Assembly: GCF_016907515.1 (NCBI RefSeq)
Contig: NZ_JAFBBY010000001.1
Span: forward strand, 744,001-808,000
Direction: 5' to 3'
Length of the DNA stretch: 64,000 bases
Origin: Nocardioides nitrophenolicus
GTDB lineage: Bacteria > Actinomycetota > Actinomycetes > Propionibacteriales > Nocardioidaceae
Shown here: in pieces, positions 7,972 to 15,960 of the stretch
Position numbering within the stretch: the first letter of the stretch is position 1
Layout of the letters: every line of letters begins with the position of its first letter
Made by a program: the position numbers and the translations under genes
Notes under the pieces: model-generated
The model's input: the letters and a program-made list of their open reading frames with translations, nothing else
What the model was told of the DNA's origin: nothing
Database searches by the model: none

Positions 7972-8858
7972 CCGACCGGCCGGACGCCGATCCGGTGTGG
8001 AGCACCCTGTCCGGTACGACGATCGGCTCGGTCCACGTCCGCGACCAGCTGCCCATCCAGGACGCGGTGCACACCTGGACGTCCCCCGAGTCCGGCCAGG
8101 CGGTGGTCGCCGTCGCCGACGGGCACGGCCACAAGCTGCACTTCCGCAGCGACACCGGCGCCGCCCTCGCGGTGGTCAGCGTGATCGAGGAGCTGCGCCG
8201 GATCCTGCCGGCGGTCGCCGCGACCGGGGCCGACCGGGAGGCCGCCCGGGACCTGCTTCGGGGCGCCGCCGCCGGGCTGGTCGACACCTGGACGGCCAAG
8301 GTCCGCCACCACGCCGAGGCGCACCCGTTCACGGAGGCCGACCTGGAGCTCGGCGCCGCCGAGGACCCGCTCCGCCCCTACGGCTCGACCGTCCTCGCCT
8401 GTGCGGCGGTCGACGGCCTGGTGCTCTTCCTGCAGATCGGCGACGGCGACATCGTGCTGGTCTCCGGCGACGGCACCGCCTCCCGGCCGCTGCCCGAGGA
8501 TCCCGACCTCGACGGACTGCACACCAGCTCGCTGTGCCAGCCACGGCCGCTCGACGCGCTGCGGATCTCGGTGCTCGACGTCCGCGAGCGCGACGTGGCG
8601 CTGGTGTTCCTGTGCACCGACGGCTTCGGCCGCTCCCGGGTCGACGCCGACGGTTGGTGGCGCCAGACCGGCGAGCAGCTGCTCGAGTTCGCCCGGGCGC
8701 GTGGCCTGGGCTGGGTGCGCGAGCAGCTGCCGGAGTGGCTGGCCGAGCCCGCGCTCATCGGTGGCGACGACACCACGATGGCGCTGCTGGTGCGCGGTGA
8801 CGTCGCGGGGATCGACCGTCCCGACCTGGCCGACACGGTGCCGGCACCCGAGGGCTGA
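7968..8858 (+). CDS. PP2C-family serine/threonine phosphatase
   Basis: The product has 296 residues from the ATG at 7968, overlapping the vWA stop. PP2C motifs are visible in order: QDAVHT near residue 30, VAVADGHGH (the DGHG metal site, about 50-58), YGSTVLACA, LQIGDGDIVLV, LCTDGFGRS and GGDDTTMALL, so the metal-binding Asp residues are in place. The phosphatase should reverse phosphorylation by the neighbouring kinases. The N-terminus ADPVWSTLSG nearly repeats the C-terminus of the vWA protein. It is convergent with the gene ending at 8868, and both stops lie inside a 17-base palindrome. No membrane segment is seen. Confidence 0.9.
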   Translation: MTDRPDADPVWSTLSGTTIGSVHVRDQLPIQDAVHTWTSPESGQAVVAVADGHGHKLHFRSDTGAALAVVSVIEELRRILPAVAATGADREAARDLLRGAAAGLVDTWTAKVRHHAEAHPFTEADLELGAAEDPLRPYGSTVLACAAVDGLVLFLQIGDGDIVLVSGDGTASRPLPEDPDLDGLHTSSLCQPRPLDALRISVLDVRERDVALVFLCTDGFGRSRVDADGWWRQTGEQLLEFARARGLGWVREQLPEWLAEPALIGGDDTTMALLVRGDVAGIDRPDLADTVPAPEG

Positions 8859-8871
8859 GCGGGACGCTCAG
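8855..8871. terminator. Palindrome holding both stop codons of a convergent pair
   Basis: CTGAGCG-gga-CGCTCAG is a perfect 7-base inverted repeat with a three-base loop. It contains the TGA of the phosphatase gene and the TGA of the opposing gene. It probably acts as a short bidirectional terminator. The same arms recur at 39506-39522 at another convergent junction. Confidence 0.5.
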
Positions 8872-10394
8872 TCGTCCGAGGGCCACCAGGCCTCGAGCTT
8901 GGCGAGGTCGCCGTCGAAGTTCCGGGCGACGCCGTAGCAGTAGCAGTCGTCGGCGTTCCAGTCCCAGTAGACCGTCGCGGTCTCGCCGGTGCTGTCGGTG
9001 TAGGCGTAGTAGCCGCCCTCGGTCGGGCCCTCGCCGAAGCGCCAGGTGCCGCCGCCGCCCTGGGAGCCGGCCTGGTCGTACTGGCGCTTGTAGTACTTGC
9101 GGTCGGCCTTCATCTCCTTGCGGGTGGTGTAGCGGCCGACGCTGACGAGGATGCCGCTGTCGTCGGTCTCGCAGCTGCTCTCCTCGGTCTCGCCGGTGAA
9201 GAAGGTGCGCTCCCGGGTGCACTTGGCGACGTCCATGTTGATCTTGATGAACTCGATGAGCTTGGGATGGGCCGGCGCGGTCGGCTCGGTGACCCGCGGC
9301 GAGGTGCTGGTGAAGCTCGCGACGACGGCGTCGATGGTGGCGGTGCCCTCGCCCTCGAGGAGCGCGGACTGGCGGGCGCCCTTGCTGTCCCAGTAGACGA
9401 CCGCGGGATCGGTGGTGCCGCCGCGCTCGGGGTCGTACTCGTAGAGCGCGGTCGCGTCGTTGTCGGCCGTCATGGTGCCGGCGCGGTAGTCGAGACGGGC
9501 GGTGCGAGCCGCGACCAGGGCCGCCTCGTCGGCGTAGGTGACCAGGCGCAGGGTGCCGGTGCTGACCGTGCAGGTCACGACCTCGCTCTCCCCCGCGCCC
9601 GGCTTGCCGGCCTTGCAGTCGGAGGTGCCGGTCGAGATCTGGCTGGCCAACGTGCCGTAGCGCTCGTCGAGGGACGCCGCGTCGACGGCGACCGCGGGCT
9701 CCTTCGGCCCGCTGGACTCGGTCTTGCCCGGGCCGGGCTCGTCGCCGCCTCCCGAGAGCGCGACGGCGGCGGCGATCCCGCCACCGACCACGACCACCCC
9801 GGCGACGGCGGCCGCGACCCAGACGCCGGCTCCGCGCTTCCGGGCGGCCGGCGCCGGGTAGCCCGGAGGCGGCGCATAGCCGCCCGGCGCGGAGGGGTAC
9901 GACGCCGGCGCGGCGTACGGCGTCGGCGCGGAGGAGGTCGCCGGGGGCGCCGGCGGCCAGGCGGTGGGCGGCGGCGACGGGTACGGCGGCGCCGGCGCGC
10001 GGGCCGGCGCGACGGTCGGGGGCGGCAGCGGGCCGCCGGCGGGCCGGCTGGAGCGGTAGCGGAGCACGACGGCGAGCGGGACCTTGCCGACGGCGTACCC
10101 GAGCACGGCGGCCGCCCAGCTCGACGCCGCCTGGTCGTCGCCGCCACGGTCGCGGGCCAGGCGCAGCCCGGCCTCCTCGACGGCACGGCCGGGATCGGCG
10201 CCGCCGTCGATCATCTCGCCGAGCGGGTGGAGCACGCCGAAGCGGACGGCGTCGACGAGGAGGTTGATGTCGCCGGTGGTGGCCTGGTCCTCGGCGAGGA
10301 CGTCGTCGAGGACGCCCCGGAACCCGGAGGCGTCGTCGAGGATCCCGGGCCCGTGGTCGGCGACCAGCTCGCGCAGGGCGTCGTGCAGCTCCAT
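8868..10394 (-). CDS. Single-pass membrane protein with duplicated extracytoplasmic domain
   Basis: I do not recognise this 508-residue protein as a named family. Residues 1-115 are helical and cytosolic (LRELVADHGPGILDD, then LLVDAVRFGV), resembling a helical module that accompanies kinases elsewhere. A proline-rich linker (about 116-185) leads to one transmembrane helix (about 187-213, VWVAAAVAGVVVVGGGIAAA). Outside are two related units, each with an alpha stretch followed by a strand ending VVYWDSKG or TVYWDWNADD, so the ectodomain looks duplicated. Cysteines occur in both (SDC, VTC, AKC, SSC, DCYC). It starts two bases after the kinase gene stop, hence one operon. It may be a sensor or a substrate of that kinase. 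Confidence 0.75.
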   Translation of the reverse strand: MELHDALRELVADHGPGILDDASGFRGVLDDVLAEDQATTGDINLLVDAVRFGVLHPLGEMIDGGADPGRAVEEAGLRLARDRGGDDQAASSWAAAVLGYAVGKVPLAVVLRYRSSRPAGGPLPPPTVAPARAPAPPYPSPPPTAWPPAPPATSSAPTPYAAPASYPSAPGGYAPPPGYPAPAARKRGAGVWVAAAVAGVVVVGGGIAAAVALSGGGDEPGPGKTESSGPKEPAVAVDAASLDERYGTLASQISTGTSDCKAGKPGAGESEVVTCTVSTGTLRLVTYADEAALVAARTARLDYRAGTMTADNDATALYEYDPERGGTTDPAVVYWDSKGARQSALLEGEGTATIDAVVASFTSTSPRVTEPTAPAHPKLIEFIKINMDVAKCTRERTFFTGETEESSCETDDSGILVSVGRYTTRKEMKADRKYYKRQYDQAGSQGGGGTWRFGEGPTEGGYYAYTDSTGETATVYWDWNADDCYCYGVARNFDGDLAKLEAWWPSDD

Positions 10395-10396
10395 GC

Positions 10397-11209
10397 TCAG
10401 ACCGCCGACCCCAGCTCGGCGCCGAGCCCGGCGATGCGGTCGGCGACCTCCGCGGCGGTGCGGGGGCGGGCGGCCACGTCGGTGGCGAGGCAGGCCTCGA
10501 CCAGCTCCCGGGCGGCCGGCGGCAGGTCGGGCGAGAGGCGAGGCTGGGAGGCCAGGATCGAGCGCACCAGCAGCAGCGGCTCGGTGTCGCGCAGCTCGCC
10601 GTAGACGCCCTGGCCCGTGATCGCGAAGTGCAGAGTGGCGCCGAGGGACCAGATGTCGCTGGCGCGGGAGGCCTGCGCGCCGAGCATGATCGCCGGGTCG
10701 GTGAACTCCAGACCGATCTGCCCCAGCCCGGTGGTCACCATGCCGGGCGAGAGCAGCTGGGACAGGCCGAGGTCGGCGAGCCGCCCGCCGTCCTCGGCGA
10801 GCAGCACGTTGGCCGGCTTGATGTCGCGGTGGGCGATCCCGCGCTCGTGCAGCGCGTGCGCGGCCAGCGCGGCGTCGCGGACCGCGGCCACCCGCCGGCC
10901 GGCGCCGATCTCGACCTGTGGGCTCTCCAGGGAGCCGAGCGGCAGGAACTCCATGGCGTAGTAGAAGGCGCCGCCGTGGCGACCGGCGTCGTAGACCGCG
11001 ACCAGCCGGTCGGAGTCGGCGACGCTGAAGTGCTTGAGCTCGCGGGTCGCGCGGCGGAAGGCGTCGTCGGAGGTGGGCCCGGCGATCACCTTGACCACCA
11101 CCTCGCCGGCCGGGATGCCGAGCCGGGCGGGGGCGGTGGCGAGGTAGTTGGTGCCGTAGTTCGACTCGCCCAGCGGGCGGACGAACACGTAGTCAGCGAT
11201 TCCCTGCAC
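10397..11209 (-). CDS. Hanks-type serine/threonine protein kinase (soluble)
   Basis: The protein has 270 residues from the GTG at 11209, chosen because GGAGG lies six bases upstream. It is a bare kinase domain: a degenerate glycine loop (LGESNYGTNYLA), VVVKVI with the ATP lysine, RELKHF with the helix-C Glu, HRDIKPANVLL as an intact catalytic loop, and LADLGLSQ in place of DFG. The activation segment ends in GLEFTDPAI instead of an APE motif, and SDIWSLGATLHFAITG follows. No transmembrane or sensor domain is present, so input probably comes from the co-transcribed membrane protein. It is divergent from the oxidoreductase operon at 11358. Confidence 0.9.
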   Translation of the reverse strand: MQGIADYVFVRPLGESNYGTNYLATAPARLGIPAGEVVVKVIAGPTSDDAFRRATRELKHFSVADSDRLVAVYDAGRHGGAFYYAMEFLPLGSLESPQVEIGAGRRVAAVRDAALAAHALHERGIAHRDIKPANVLLAEDGGRLADLGLSQLLSPGMVTTGLGQIGLEFTDPAIMLGAQASRASDIWSLGATLHFAITGQGVYGELRDTEPLLLVRSILASQPRLSPDLPPAARELVEACLATDVAARPRTAAEVADRIAGLGAELGSAV

Positions 11210-11357
11210 GCGGATCCTCCAGCGCCTCGTCGTCGGCCGGCTGCCTCGGCCAGGGACCAGCATGGCACGCGGCGGGGACGGGGAGCAGCGATTCCCCGGT
11301 CACGGGAGCCGCAACCGGTGTAGCGTTCCGGACGCCCTCAACGACCGAGGAGGCACG

Positions 11358-12974
11358 TTGATCGACCCCACCGCGGCATCCGTGGTCCCGACCACCGACC
11401 CGTCGACCTACCTGCCCGCGCAGCCGATCTCCGGCGACCTGAACGACCAGCTGCTGCAGACCGACTTCTGGACCGACGACATGGTCGCGGCCGCCGGGAT
11501 CCCGATCGTGGACGTCCCGTTCGTCACCATCGGCGGCGGCATCGGCAGCTTCGTGACCGTCGACTACCTGCGCATCGCCGGCGTGCCGACCTCGCAGATG
11601 CGGGTGCTCAGCACGCTCGACTACCCGTGGCAGACCTACGAGTACCTCACCCGGGTCTCGCAGGTCCCTCGCCCCGAGCGGATCCGCTCCGACTCGGCGT
11701 CGCGGCCCGACAACATCTGGGGCTTCCCGTCGTACGGCTTCGCCGAGGGCGTGCGGCACTTCAACCTCAAGGTGCTCTGGCAGCTGTTCAGCGAGCCGAT
11801 CTTCGAGGACTACTACACGCCCAAGGCCGGCAACGTCTTCGAGCAGCTCGAGCGCGAGGCCAAGCGGATCTCGTACGACGAGATGCTGGTCAAGGGCCTG
11901 GTCCGCATCGTCCGGCGCCGCTACGGCGGCGGCTACTTCACCATCCTGACCCCGCCCGAGGGCGCCTCCGCCACCAAGCGGGTCGCCTTCCGCTCGCAGT
12001 ACGTGCACCTCGCGGTCGGCTACCCGGGCCTGAAGTTCCTGCCCGAGCTGCAGCGCTACCGCACCGAGAACAACGACTACCGCCACATCGTCAACGCCTA
12101 CGAGGCCCACGAGCACGTCTACGAGCGGCTGGTCCAGACCCCCTCGACGGTGCTGGTGCGCGGCGGCGGCATCGTCGCCTCGCGGATCCTGCAGCGACTC
12201 ATGGACGACCGCGAGAAGCATGGCGCCCAGACGAGGATCGTGCACCTCTTCCGCACCTACATCCGCGGCACCAACGACGGCTACGGCAACGAGGAGGACC
12301 CCCGCCCCGGCGGCGGGCGCACCCGGGTCACCATGCGCCGCCGCGGCGGCGACGGCTGGGCCTACCAGGGCTTCAACTACCCGAAGTCGGTGTGGGGCGG
12401 CCAGCTCAAGGCGCAGGTGCGCAATCTGGAGGGTGAGCAGCGGGCCGAGCTGTACAAGCGGATGGGCGGCACCAACACGCCGTACCGCAAGAGCTGGCAG
12501 CGGCAGATGAAGCAGGGCCGGCGCGAGGGCTGGTACACCTGCGTCGTCGGCACCGTCGACGAGATGCGGCCCAGCGGCGAGCGGATCCTCAACCAGGTCC
12601 GCACCGCACAGGGCGTGGTACCGGTCGAGGTCGACTTCGTCATCGACTGCACCGGCCTCGAGGCCGACATCGCCGAGCACCGGCTGCTCAAGGACCTGCT
12701 CGACCACGGCGGCGCCGGCCGCAACCCGGTCGGCCGGCTCAACGTCGACCGCACCTTCGAGCTGATCGGCACCCAGTCCGGCGGCGGCGTCATGTACGCG
12801 TCCGGCGCGACCACGCTCGGCGGCTACTTCCCCGGCGTCGACACCTTCCTCGGCCTGCAGGTCGCCGCGCAGGAGATCTACGGCGACCTCCACAGGCGCG
12901 GCTTCTGCAAGCGGATCGGGCCGGTGCGCTCGACCCTGCAGTGGTGGAAGTGGCTCGCCGGGAGCGCACCGTGA
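11358..12974 (+). CDS. Predicted FAD/NAD(P)-binding oxidoreductase-like protein
   Basis: The protein has 538 residues from the TTG at 11358, preceded by GAGGAGG four bases upstream; the frame opens at 11262 but earlier starts lack a ribosome site. Two dinucleotide-binding glycine motifs are seen: VTIGGGIGSFVTVDYLRIAG near residue 50 and VLVRGGGIVASRIL near 270. A conserved-looking end follows (VDFVIDCTGLE, then GGYFPGVDTFLGLQVAAQEI), as in flavin-dependent reductases where a C-terminal glycine-rich turn closes the FAD site. The substrate is unknown. It heads an operon with a small membrane protein and an FHA protein, so a redox signal may feed the phospho-signalling island; that link is inference. 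Confidence 0.7.
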   Translation: MIDPTAASVVPTTDPSTYLPAQPISGDLNDQLLQTDFWTDDMVAAAGIPIVDVPFVTIGGGIGSFVTVDYLRIAGVPTSQMRVLSTLDYPWQTYEYLTRVSQVPRPERIRSDSASRPDNIWGFPSYGFAEGVRHFNLKVLWQLFSEPIFEDYYTPKAGNVFEQLEREAKRISYDEMLVKGLVRIVRRRYGGGYFTILTPPEGASATKRVAFRSQYVHLAVGYPGLKFLPELQRYRTENNDYRHIVNAYEAHEHVYERLVQTPSTVLVRGGGIVASRILQRLMDDREKHGAQTRIVHLFRTYIRGTNDGYGNEEDPRPGGGRTRVTMRRRGGDGWAYQGFNYPKSVWGGQLKAQVRNLEGEQRAELYKRMGGTNTPYRKSWQRQMKQGRREGWYTCVVGTVDEMRPSGERILNQVRTAQGVVPVEVDFVIDCTGLEADIAEHRLLKDLLDHGGAGRNPVGRLNVDRTFELIGTQSGGGVMYASGATTLGGYFPGVDTFLGLQVAAQEIYGDLHRRGFCKRIGPVRSTLQWWKWLAGSAP

Positions 12975-13011
12975 GCCGGCTCGTCGCGACGCACCAAGGA
13001 GTGAGTGCCTG

Positions 13012-13446
13012 ATGCTGCCCACCCTCAACGGCCGGCTGCAGACCCGGATCTTCATGCTCGTCGTCTTCGGCGGGCTGATCACGCTGGTGCTGACGCCGAT
13101 CCTCCCCGGCGACCCCGACTACCGCACGACGTACCTCATCCTCGCGGCGGTGCTCGTGCTCGGCGTGCTCTGGGAGCTGGTCTACCACGCGATCCAGCAG
13201 CTGCGGTGGGAGAAGGACTGGCCCACCATGTTCGGCCTGATCACCGCGCTCAACGAGGGCGCGCTGGTCTGGCTGCTGCTCGACCTGGAGCTGGTGCCCG
13301 GCATCGACTACCCCTACGACGGCGTGCCGTTCTGGGCCTTCTTCATCGACTTCTCGGTGATCTGGCTGGTCATCTGGGTCTGGACCAACGGCCCGATGCG
13401 GGTCCCGTTCATCCGGTGGCGCTTCTTCGGCGGAAGGATCATTTGA
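13012..13446 (+). CDS. Small integral membrane protein, about four TM helices
   Basis: The 144-residue protein has hydrophobic helices at about 13-30 (IFMLVVFGGLITLVLTPIL), 42-60 (LILAAVLVLGVLWELV), 76-92 (LITALNEGALVWLLLDL) and 105-122 (FWAFFIDFSVIWLVIWVW). The ends are charged and the tail is Arg-rich (RVPFIRWRFFGGR). It follows the oxidoreductase gene by 37 bases with GGAG upstream, and the FHA gene starts two bases after its stop, so all three are co-transcribed. I do not recognise the family. A membrane partner for the oxidoreductase is plausible. Confidence 0.75.
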   Translation: MLPTLNGRLQTRIFMLVVFGGLITLVLTPILPGDPDYRTTYLILAAVLVLGVLWELVYHAIQQLRWEKDWPTMFGLITALNEGALVWLLLDLELVPGIDYPYDGVPFWAFFIDFSVIWLVIWVWTNGPMRVPFIRWRFFGGRII

Positions 13447-13448
13447 CG

Positions 13449-14663
13449 ATGACGAGGCACACCTCGGCAGACGACTGGACCGCGGCGACGGTGGTGCCCG
13501 GTCCCGGAGGCGGCACCCTCGCCCGGTTCGGGCCGGTCGTGCTCCTCGTCGGGTCCGACGACCCCGACGTCGTGCGCCCGTATCTCGAGCACGCGGAGAT
13601 GGTGGCCGCCAACGGCGGCCAGGGCCGCCAGCTGGTCCGCGGGTTCGCGCTGATGCTGTCGACTGCCGTCGACCAGTCCCCCGGCTTCGCCGCGATCGCG
13701 CCCCACACCACCGGACTGGCGGTCTTCGTCGACGGCGACGTCGTGGTGCGGGTCGACGGCGAGGAGATCAGTGGCGCGGGCTCGCTGGCCTGGGTCGAGC
13801 GGCTGATCCCGTGGCCGGTGACCTCGGTTTCGGCATCGCTGCCGGGCGTCGTGGCGCCGGCCGACGGGTCGTCGTACCGACTCGACGGCGGGGTGGTGCC
13901 GGCCGGGTCGTTCGCGGTGCCCTCCGGCGACGGCACGCCGGCCGAGCCGGTCCGCCCGGCGACCCAGGTCCGGGCGGCGCCGGAGCCGGTCGTCGAGCCG
14001 GTCGTCGAGCCGGAGATCCCGGTCGTGGCGCCGGTCGCGGGCCGCCCCCTGCCGCCCGCGCCGGCCGACGAGCAGGTGAGCTTCCAGTCGGTGCTGATGA
14101 GCGAGGTCGACGAGGACCTCGACGACTTCGAGCCGCTGCCGATCGTGGAGGACGCGGCCCAGGTCCACGACGACCACGCCCACGCGCAGGTGCGGGGCGT
14201 GTACTGCAAGAACCAGCACTTCAACGACCCGCGGGTGCTCTTCTGCGGGATCTGCGGGATCAACATGGTCCAGCAGACTCCGGTCCTGGTGAACGGTCCG
14301 CGGCCGCCGCTGGGCGTGATCGTGCTCGACGACGGCGCGGTGTTCCAGCTGGACACGCCGTACCTGCTCGGGCGCGACCCGGCCCCCGACGAGCGGATCG
14401 TCTCCGGGGAGTTCCGCCCGCTGCCGATCATCGACCAGTCCAACCAGGTGTCGCGGGTGCACGCCCGGCTCGAGCTGCGGGGCTGGGACGTCGTGCTCCA
14501 CGACAACAACTCGACCAATGGCACCTACGTGCACCTGCCGAAGACGCCCGACTGGGTGCGGATGCCGCCCGGCAGCGAGCAGGTGCTGGTGCAGGGCACG
14601 CGGGTCCGGATCGGCCACCGCACGCTGGCGTTCAACACCCATGCCGGCAACGCCACCGGCTGA
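13449..14663 (+). CDS. FHA-domain protein with internal zinc ribbon
   Basis: The protein has 404 residues. An N-terminal globular region of unknown family covers about 1-130 (ARFGPVVLLVGSDD). A disordered Pro/Glu/Val linker follows (about 145-215). Then comes a zinc-knuckle-like stretch near residue 253 (VYCKNQHFNDPRVLFCGICG, three Cys and one His) and a C-terminal FHA domain (about 290-395: YLLGRDPAPDE, VSRVHARLEL, NNSTNGTYVHL), which carries the Arg, Ser, His and Asn residues expected to bind phosphothreonine. It is the last gene of the 11358-14663 operon and the third FHA-domain copy in the island. It is probably a reader of the kinases at 5845 or 10397. Confidence 0.87.
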   Translation: MTRHTSADDWTAATVVPGPGGGTLARFGPVVLLVGSDDPDVVRPYLEHAEMVAANGGQGRQLVRGFALMLSTAVDQSPGFAAIAPHTTGLAVFVDGDVVVRVDGEEISGAGSLAWVERLIPWPVTSVSASLPGVVAPADGSSYRLDGGVVPAGSFAVPSGDGTPAEPVRPATQVRAAPEPVVEPVVEPEIPVVAPVAGRPLPPAPADEQVSFQSVLMSEVDEDLDDFEPLPIVEDAAQVHDDHAHAQVRGVYCKNQHFNDPRVLFCGICGINMVQQTPVLVNGPRPPLGVIVLDDGAVFQLDTPYLLGRDPAPDERIVSGEFRPLPIIDQSNQVSRVHARLELRGWDVVLHDNNSTNGTYVHLPKTPDWVRMPPGSEQVLVQGTRVRIGHRTLAFNTHAGNATG

Positions 14664-14666
14664 ACG

Positions 14667-14699
14667 GTTACACCACTTTGTCGAATAAAGTGGTGTAAC
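14667..14699. promoter_or_regulatory. 13-base palindrome upstream of the Fic gene, candidate operator
   Basis: GTTACACCACTTT and AAAGTGGTGTAAC are perfect inverted repeats of 13 bases around a 7-base AT-rich centre. They end eight bases before the Fic GTG start. The A+T content is far above the surroundings. The Fic protein ends in a winged-helix-like region, so autoregulation is likely. It could also fold as a hairpin at the end of the FHA gene, but no T-run follows. Confidence 0.6.
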
Positions 14700-14707
14700 G
14701 TGGCGGG

Positions 14708-15952
14708 GTGAGCCAGGAGCGCGGCGGCGTCCAGTCCGGGTTCGTGCTCGGCTGGGAGCAGCATGCCTGGGACCGCGCGCCGGACCTCCCGGCATCGCGC
14801 CGCCAGTCGCTCGCCGCCCGCGGTCCGTACCAGGCCGCCGTGCCGGCCGCCATCGCCGGGCTGGACGTCCGCGTCGACGCCGCACTCCAGGCGGAGGCGG
14901 AGGATGCGGTCCGCGAGATCACTCGCTTCGACGCCGAGGTCACCGCCCTCGCCGAGCGGCGCGCGGCCCAGGAGGGCGCGGCACCGGTTGCGGAGATCGC
15001 CCCGCTGGCCTCGGTGCTGCTGCGCACCGAGTCCGCCTCCTCCTCCGAGATCGAGGGCGTCACGGCCGGCGCTCGCGCCCTCGCGCTGGCCGCCATCGAC
15101 GCCCAGGCCGGGCCGAACGCGCGGCTGGTCACCGCCAACGTCACTGCCCTGCGACGAGCCATCGAGCTGGCCGACGCGATCGACGTCGAGGCGATCCTCG
15201 CGGCGCACGAGGCACTGCTGGGCCCCCACGCCTACGCCGCGCCCGGTCGGCTGCGGGACCAGCAGGTGTGGATCGGCAGCACCGCACGGAGTCCGCACAC
15301 CGCGTCCTTCGTGCCACCCCATCCCAGCCGGGTTCCGGCAGCCCTCGACGACCTCATCGCCTTCGTGCACCGCGCCGACCTGCCGGCGCTGGTGCAGGTC
15401 GCGATCGCGCATGCCCAGTTCGAGACCATCCACCCGTTCAACGACGGCAACGGGCGGACGGGCCGCACGCTGGTCCATGCGATGCTGCGCGGCGCCGGCG
15501 TCACCCGGACTCTGACGGTCCCGGTATCGGCAGGCCTGCTGACCGACACCTCGGCGTACTTCGACGCGCTCACCGACTACCGCCGCGGGATCGTCGAGAC
15601 GATCATCCGGCAGTTCGTCGACGCCTCGTTCCGCGCCATCGGCAACGGGCGCCGACTGATCGACGATCTCGAGGAGGTCCACCAGGCCTGGAGCGACCGG
15701 CTCCCCTCGCGCCGCGGATCGGCGGCGCGGCAGCTGCTTCCCCATCTGCTGAGCCAGCCCGCCGTCGACGTGGCCTACGTCCAGGGGGCGACCGGCGTCG
15801 CCCTCTCGGCCGCCCAACGGGCGGTCGAGCAGCTGGAGGCGGCCGGCATCCTCAGCCGCGTGGGAGGCGGACGACGCAACCGGGTCTGGGTCGCCGCCGA
15901 GGTGATCGACGCACTCGACGCCTTCGCCGAGCGGGTCGGGCGGCGCGGCTAG
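14708..15952 (+). CDS. Fic-family AMP transferase with own inhibitory motif and winged-helix tail
   Basis: The product is a 414-residue Fic protein. The active-site loop HPFNDGNGRTGR is intact (about residues 241-252). An N-terminal inhibitory helix motif of the (S/T)xxxE(G/N) type is visible as SSEIEG near residue 115, so this is a class II, self-inhibited Fic enzyme. After the Fic domain, residues about 335-410 look like a winged helix (LSAAQRAVEQLEAAGILSRV). Fic enzymes usually transfer AMP from ATP to target hydroxyls. It starts at the GTG at 14708, just downstream of a 13-base palindrome. No separate toxin or antitoxin partner is nearby. Targets unknown. Confidence 0.93.
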   Translation: MSQERGGVQSGFVLGWEQHAWDRAPDLPASRRQSLAARGPYQAAVPAAIAGLDVRVDAALQAEAEDAVREITRFDAEVTALAERRAAQEGAAPVAEIAPLASVLLRTESASSSEIEGVTAGARALALAAIDAQAGPNARLVTANVTALRRAIELADAIDVEAILAAHEALLGPHAYAAPGRLRDQQVWIGSTARSPHTASFVPPHPSRVPAALDDLIAFVHRADLPALVQVAIAHAQFETIHPFNDGNGRTGRTLVHAMLRGAGVTRTLTVPVSAGLLTDTSAYFDALTDYRRGIVETIIRQFVDASFRAIGNGRRLIDDLEEVHQAWSDRLPSRRGSAARQLLPHLLSQPAVDVAYVQGATGVALSAAQRAVEQLEAAGILSRVGGGRRNRVWVAAEVIDALDAFAERVGRRG

Positions 15953-15960
15953 GCCCCGCC

